Made by a program: the position numbers and the translations under genes. From the NCBI RefSeq assembly GCF_030548175.1, contig NZ_JAUORX010000001.1:558001-622000 (forward strand): a stretch of 64,000 nt of DNA, read 5' to 3'. Under the pieces are notes generated by a model, which saw only the letters and a list, made by a program, of their open reading frames with translations, was not told the DNA's origin and did no database searches. Below are positions 60,671 through 64,000 of the stretch, one piece after another (the first letter of the stretch is position 1; the number at the start of each line of letters is the position of its first letter). The stretch comes from Cognatishimia sp. 1_MG-2023 (GTDB lineage: Bacteria; Pseudomonadota; Alphaproteobacteria; Rhodobacterales; Rhodobacteraceae).

Positions 60671-61122
60671 TCTTCTCCTCGGACCATGGTAAAGAAATCG
60701 ACTTTGGTGGCGGCGGCTTTGGCTGCGCGATCTGATTTGCGGTTTGTCGCGGCGAGGCGCAGTGGCCCCAAAACGGTGGCCTCTACGACATCCGCCGCAT
60801 CGGTTTGCATGAGCGCATCAATCTGTGCGGCCTGAAGCGCGTGGTCCTGGTTGCGCCCTTGGACATAGCCATGACCAATCGTTCCATCAGAGAGTTTGAC
60901 CGAGGCGCGGGTGACGGTCATTTCCCCTAGATTGAAGGCGGCACCAACTGCGCCTGCCCGGCCACGCACCATGACGCTACCAATCTCTGGCCCGCGCAAA
61001 ACTGTATGATCCGGCGCAATGGTCAGCATTGCCCATAGGCGGGCCACATCCGCAGCAGGCGATTTTGCCAGCAGACCGAGCCACGCTTTTCGAGGGGCAT
61101 TCAGATCGCTCATCATATTCAT
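60667..61122 (-). CDS. phnG: C-P lyase subunit PhnG
   Basis: The first gene of the C-P lyase operon, 151 residues. It contains the conserved LRGPEIGSVMVRGRAGAVG and FNLGEMTVTRASVKL, then the GHGYVQGRNQDHAL motif. A tandem-repeat operator at 61142-61157 lies 20 bases upstream. The start MNMM could be either Met. Confidence 0.95.
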   Translation of the reverse strand: MNMMSDLNAPRKAWLGLLAKSPAADVARLWAMLTIAPDHTVLRGPEIGSVMVRGRAGAVGAAFNLGEMTVTRASVKLSDGTIGHGYVQGRNQDHALQAAQIDALMQTDAADVVEATVLGPLRLAATNRKSDRAAKAAATKVDFFTMVRGED

Positions 61123-61141
61123 CTAGACAACTTCCGCATAT

Positions 61142-61157
61142 ACTATACAACTATACA
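61142..61157. promoter_or_regulatory. tandem ACTATACA repeats in the phnG/phnF divergent promoter
   Basis: Two contiguous copies of ACTATACA (61142-61149 and 61150-61157) lie between phnG and phnF. HutC/PhnF-type GntR proteins bind TATA-AC-rich sites, so this is the likely PhnF operator. Confidence 0.6.
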
Positions 61158-61214
61158 AATCATAGGATATCACTCCGATTCTGCCAATCCTTCGAAGTAT
61201 GAAGTTTCAATGAC

Positions 61215-61928
61215 ATGACCCAACGCACCCCAATCTGGAAAGCCATCGCCCTGTCGTTGCGCAGCGAAATCGCGGATGGCCAGTACAACGCTGGTGACAA
61301 GCTTCCGACAGAGGCCGCGCTTGCGACGCGCTTTGGTGTGAACCGCCATACGGTGCGTCACGCGATCACGGCTTTGGCTGACGAGGGGCTAGTGCATGCA
61401 AGGCGTGGTGCCGGGGTTTTCGTGACTTCTACGCCAACGGATTACCCCATTGGGCGGCGGGTCCGGTATCATGAAAACCTGCGGGCGGCGGGGCATCGGC
61501 CCGCCAAGACGATCCTGATGCAGGATACCCGCGTGGCGAAAGCTGCAGAGATCGAGGCACTACAGTTAACTGCAGATGCGCTGGTGCATGTGCACGAAGG
61601 GCTTTCGCTGCGGGAAAACCAACCTATCGCGTTGTTTCGCAGTGTCTTTCCGGCCGAACCGCTCCCTGCGTTGTTGGATCATCTACGGGATGATCCCTCT
61701 ATTACCACTGCGCTAGAGAAATGCGGTGTCACGGATTACACCCGCGCCTCTACTCGCGTGAATGCAAAGCTGGCCACGGCCACCCAAGCACTGCATCTGC
61801 AAATCTCGGAACATGCGCCTATTCTACGAACGATTGGGGTGAATGTATCTGCGGATGGTACCCCAATTGAATTGGGGCACACTTGGTTTGCGGGGGATAA
61901 GGTGACACTGACGCTTGCCGATCTGTGA
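61215..61928 (+). CDS. phnF: PhnF-type GntR/HutC transcriptional regulator
   Basis: A 237-residue regulator. The N-terminal GntR helix-turn-helix includes QYNAGDKLPTEAALATRFGVNRHTVRHAI (seen as AGDKLPTEAALATRFG then NRHTVRHAITAL). The HutC/UTRA effector domain is seen in LVHVHEGLSLRENQPIAL and the C-terminal PIELGHTWF. It is divergent from phnG and convergent with the acyltransferase, with stops about three bases apart. Confidence 0.92.
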   Translation: MTQRTPIWKAIALSLRSEIADGQYNAGDKLPTEAALATRFGVNRHTVRHAITALADEGLVHARRGAGVFVTSTPTDYPIGRRVRYHENLRAAGHRPAKTILMQDTRVAKAAEIEALQLTADALVHVHEGLSLRENQPIALFRSVFPAEPLPALLDHLRDDPSITTALEKCGVTDYTRASTRVNAKLATATQALHLQISEHAPILRTIGVNVSADGTPIELGHTWFAGDKVTLTLADL

Positions 61929-61931
61929 CGC

Positions 61932-62546
61932 CTATTCGTAGCGTTCCAGAAAAGCTTCGGCGCTGAGGGCGCGGAAATCGGTTAGAGCCTGTCGTAGTTG
62001 ATCGTGCGGCCAATCCCACCATGCCAAGGCCATTAGCCGGTCTGAAATATCCGTTTTAAACCGGCCGCGTAAGGGCTCTGCCGGAATGCCCGCGACGATC
62101 ATATAGGGCGGCACGTCTTTGGTGACGATGGCGCCACCTGCGACAACTGCGCCGTGTCCAATCGTGACCTCTGGGCGCACCTGCGCGCCATGGCCTAGCC
62201 ATGTATCGTGACCAATCACGCAACGGCGGTTTTTTCTGTGGGCGAACCAGCCTTCGTCATGCGTCGCATCGTCAAAGTAATCTGCCGAGCGGTAATGGAA
62301 ATGATGCAAGCTGGCCTTGTCCATTGGGTGATCTGTTGCGCCAATTCGCACGTAGGACGCAATGTTCGAGAACTTGCCAACAGAGGCATTGGCGATGTCA
62401 CAGAAGCGGTCGCAGTAAGAATAGTCGTCTATGTGGCTATGCGCCAAACGTGTGCCCTGTCCGATCTCTACATAGGTGCCGAACGTCGTGTCGTTGACGC
62501 TGCAATCCGGGTGAAGAACGGGCGTTTCTGCGGATAAACGTGCCAT
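61932..62546 (-). CDS. phn-associated hexapeptide-repeat acyltransferase
   Basis: A 204-residue left-handed beta-helix transferase of the xenobiotic acetyltransferase type. It has repeated hexapeptides (VNDTTFGTYVEIGQGT, ASVGKFSNIASYVRIGA), the catalytic His region TDHPMDKASLHHFHYR, and IGHGAVVAGGAIVTKDVPPYMIVAGIPA. This subgroup is repeatedly found in C-P lyase loci and may modify aminoalkylphosphonates before cleavage; that role is inferred. It overlaps the phnE stop by one base, so it is co-transcribed with the transporter. Confidence 0.88.
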   Translation of the reverse strand: MARLSAETPVLHPDCSVNDTTFGTYVEIGQGTRLAHSHIDDYSYCDRFCDIANASVGKFSNIASYVRIGATDHPMDKASLHHFHYRSADYFDDATHDEGWFAHRKNRRCVIGHDTWLGHGAQVRPEVTIGHGAVVAGGAIVTKDVPPYMIVAGIPAEPLRGRFKTDISDRLMALAWWDWPHDQLRQALTDFRALSAEAFLERYE

Positions 62547-63847
62547 TAATGCCTGCCCTCGTCCCCTTTGATCAGCTTACGGCGAAGCCAACCAGATAAC
62601 GTATCCATCGCCATCACCAATAGGATGATCAGAACGATGTAATAGGTGACTTCTTCCCAGTCTTTTTGGGTCGCGATGGCTTGGGTCAGCAACAAACCAA
62701 TGCCGCCGCCAGTGATTGTGCCAATGATCGTGGCGGACCGGGTGTTGGATTCTAAGTAATAGAGCACCTGGCTAAGAAGCACCGGCATCAACTGCGGCAT
62801 CACGCCAAAGCGGTAACGCTGTAGGGGTTTTGCACCTGTCGCTGTGATCCCTTCGATCTGCTTGTCATCCACGTTTTCAAGCGCTTCGGAGAACATTTTT
62901 CCGAAAGACCCGGTGTCTGTCAGCAAGATCGCAAGCGCACCTGTGAGTGGGCCCGGGCCAAATGCGCGGCTTAGAACAATCGTCCAGATCAACCCATCTA
63001 CGCCGCGTAGGAAGTCAAAGAGGCGGCGCGCTGCGAACCGGAATATACCCAGCGGGGTGAAGTTGCGTGCTGCGAGGAACGCCAGTGGCAAAGCGATGAT
63101 TGCAGCGCCGAATGTACCCAAGAAGGCCATCAACAAAGTTTCAAGCAACGCCCACATAACATCGCCATGCCGCCACATCTTGTTGTTTGTAAAGTCATTC
63201 CAGATGGCACCTGCTTCGCCGCTGAAAGCAGATGACAGCAGCTTGATTGGTCCCATGCCATGATACGGGCTGTCTAGCGTGAAGAAGAACAGCTCCCATC
63301 CAAGGCTGTATTTGAACACCTCGGCGCGTGCCCGTGTGATGGTAAGACGTCCCGCTTCTGTGTTGATCATGACGCGGTTCTTTGAGGCGTTGATGTAGCT
63401 GGGCAATTCCCCAGCGGGGAACACGGCATTCACGCCTGTTCCGTCGGGGCGTGCTGTTATCAGGCCATAGCCGGGAATGTCGTAGCTGACCTGCGCGCCA
63501 AGTGTGATCAGATGGCCCTTACCCAAATCAACCAATGTACTGTCTTGGCCCAGCGTGACCCAATCAGGTGCGGTCCCATTTGGGTAGGCCCCCTTGCTTT
63601 CGCCTTCGATGGAAATGGACAGGCCGCCATTGCGGTTGTTTTGCGTCACATGGGTTTTGTAGCTGTAGGTATCTGACACCAACGTGCGGGCGTTATTAAT
63701 ATTCATACGTTCGCCAAGCCCGGCAACGTCAAAGGACACAAAGATGTAGGCCAGATAGGCCAAGATCACCAAGGGCACGGCCATCGTCATCCGCTTTTTG
63801 CGGCTGAATTGCGCGACAGTGTTCATCTGCAGGGTTGTGGCGGTCAT
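62546..63847 (-). CDS. phnE: phosphonate ABC transporter permease PhnE (long form)
   Basis: A 433-residue permease. Membrane segment 1 is at about residues 22-40, followed by a periplasmic loop of roughly 130 residues (NNARTLVSDTYSYKTHV onward). The PhnE core comes next, with VMWALLETLLMAFLGTFGAA, LRGVDGLIWTIVLSRAFGPG and the cytosolic EAA-type loop EGITATGAKPLQRYRFGVMPQ. The long loop is typical of one of the two PhnE paralogues in Rhodobacterales. It overlaps the next permease gene (ATGA). Confidence 0.92.
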   Translation of the reverse strand: MTATTLQMNTVAQFSRKKRMTMAVPLVILAYLAYIFVSFDVAGLGERMNINNARTLVSDTYSYKTHVTQNNRNGGLSISIEGESKGAYPNGTAPDWVTLGQDSTLVDLGKGHLITLGAQVSYDIPGYGLITARPDGTGVNAVFPAGELPSYINASKNRVMINTEAGRLTITRARAEVFKYSLGWELFFFTLDSPYHGMGPIKLLSSAFSGEAGAIWNDFTNNKMWRHGDVMWALLETLLMAFLGTFGAAIIALPLAFLAARNFTPLGIFRFAARRLFDFLRGVDGLIWTIVLSRAFGPGPLTGALAILLTDTGSFGKMFSEALENVDDKQIEGITATGAKPLQRYRFGVMPQLMPVLLSQVLYYLESNTRSATIIGTITGGGIGLLLTQAIATQKDWEEVTYYIVLIILLVMAMDTLSGWLRRKLIKGDEGRH

Positions 63848-64000
63848 AGGATCACCTCTGAACGTTTTGCACCGTGGGTCAGGCGATCGCGCAGCAGGCT
63901 GGACAGCTGATCAACGGCGACAATAGTGAGGAATAGGAGAAGAAAGATAGCGGCTGCTTCGTCGTATTTACCGACACCCCAGCTCATCGTGTTCCGCAAG
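63844..64000 (-). CDS. phnE: phosphonate ABC transporter permease PhnE, C-terminal part only
   Basis: The last 51 codons of a second permease are visible; the rest lies beyond the right edge. The fragment contains LRNTMSWGVGKYDEAAAIF, a membrane segment (FLLLFLTIVAVDQL) and a basic tail. This matches the end of PhnE proteins. Its TGA overlaps the ATG of the long PhnE, as expected for a phnE1-phnE2 pair. phnC and phnD would be expected further right. Confidence 0.85.
   Translation of the reverse strand, partial: LRNTMSWGVGKYDEAAAIFLLLFLTIVAVDQLSSLLRDRLTHGAKRSEVIL

Overview
The window is a gene-dense stretch of an alphaproteobacterial chromosome, most likely from the marine Roseobacter group (Rhodobacterales). 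The basis is a TTG-started tmk followed by holB, a tatD-family gene and a PhnP-like metallo-hydrolase in overlapping order, TAXI- and CUT2-type transporters, a BKACE-family gene, a complete C-P lyase operon with the hexapeptide acyltransferase companion, and an iol cluster. I cannot name the genus. I found no insertion sequence, prophage, CRISPR array or clear pseudogene. One tRNA gene, tRNA-Ser(UGA), is present. The right edge cuts a phosphonate-transporter permease.

Layout. 1-2.3 kb: a small membrane protein, a zinc-ribbon thioredoxin, and a VOC protein plus membrane protein divergent from an HxlR regulator with paired operators. 2.3-6.1 kb: a TetR regulator and a BKACE/aminotransferase operon divergent from an RpiR regulator. 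6.2-11.9 kb: an SDR dehydrogenase divergent from a GntR regulator, then a TAXI-TRAP uptake system and a universal stress protein. 12-14.3 kb: a YgiB/YgiC pair and RidA. 14.6-22.6 kb: housekeeping genes (tRNA-Ser, SPOR lipoprotein, D,D-carboxypeptidase, tmk-holB-tatD-MBL, AEC transporter, FrnE-like DsbA, thioesterase).

22.7-36.4 kb is an inositol or related cyclitol catabolic region. It holds a CUT2-type ABC importer, a LacI regulator, two Gfo/Idh/MocA dehydrogenases and an IolE/MocC-like enzyme on the minus strand. Divergent from these is iolD, a phytanoyl-CoA-dioxygenase-family gene, iolC, iolB, iolJ and an iolG-like gene. Near-identical palindromes (core TTTGCAACCGGTTGCAAA) lie upstream of the transporter and in the divergent iol promoter, which ties both to the LacI protein. 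The oxygenase inside the iol operon is the least expected gene in the window and the best candidate for an undescribed step.

36.5-43.7 kb: a SulP transporter, then an iron-associated module (imelysin, di-haem oxidoreductase, second imelysin, DUF1513) behind large inverted repeats. 43.8-47.8 kb: a LysR regulator with a glutathionyl-hydroquinone reductase, a DODA-type dioxygenase and a HbpS/GlcG-like protein, then a metallo-hydrolase. 48-54.9 kb: a fused 5-oxoprolinase/hydantoinase with a MarR regulator and a long palindromic operator, and an ALDH7-type aldehyde dehydrogenase divergent from a LysR regulator. 54.9-64 kb: the C-P lyase genes phnGHIJKLNM on the minus strand, divergent from phnF, followed by the hexapeptide acyltransferase and phnE permeases. 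No phnP lies inside the phn locus.
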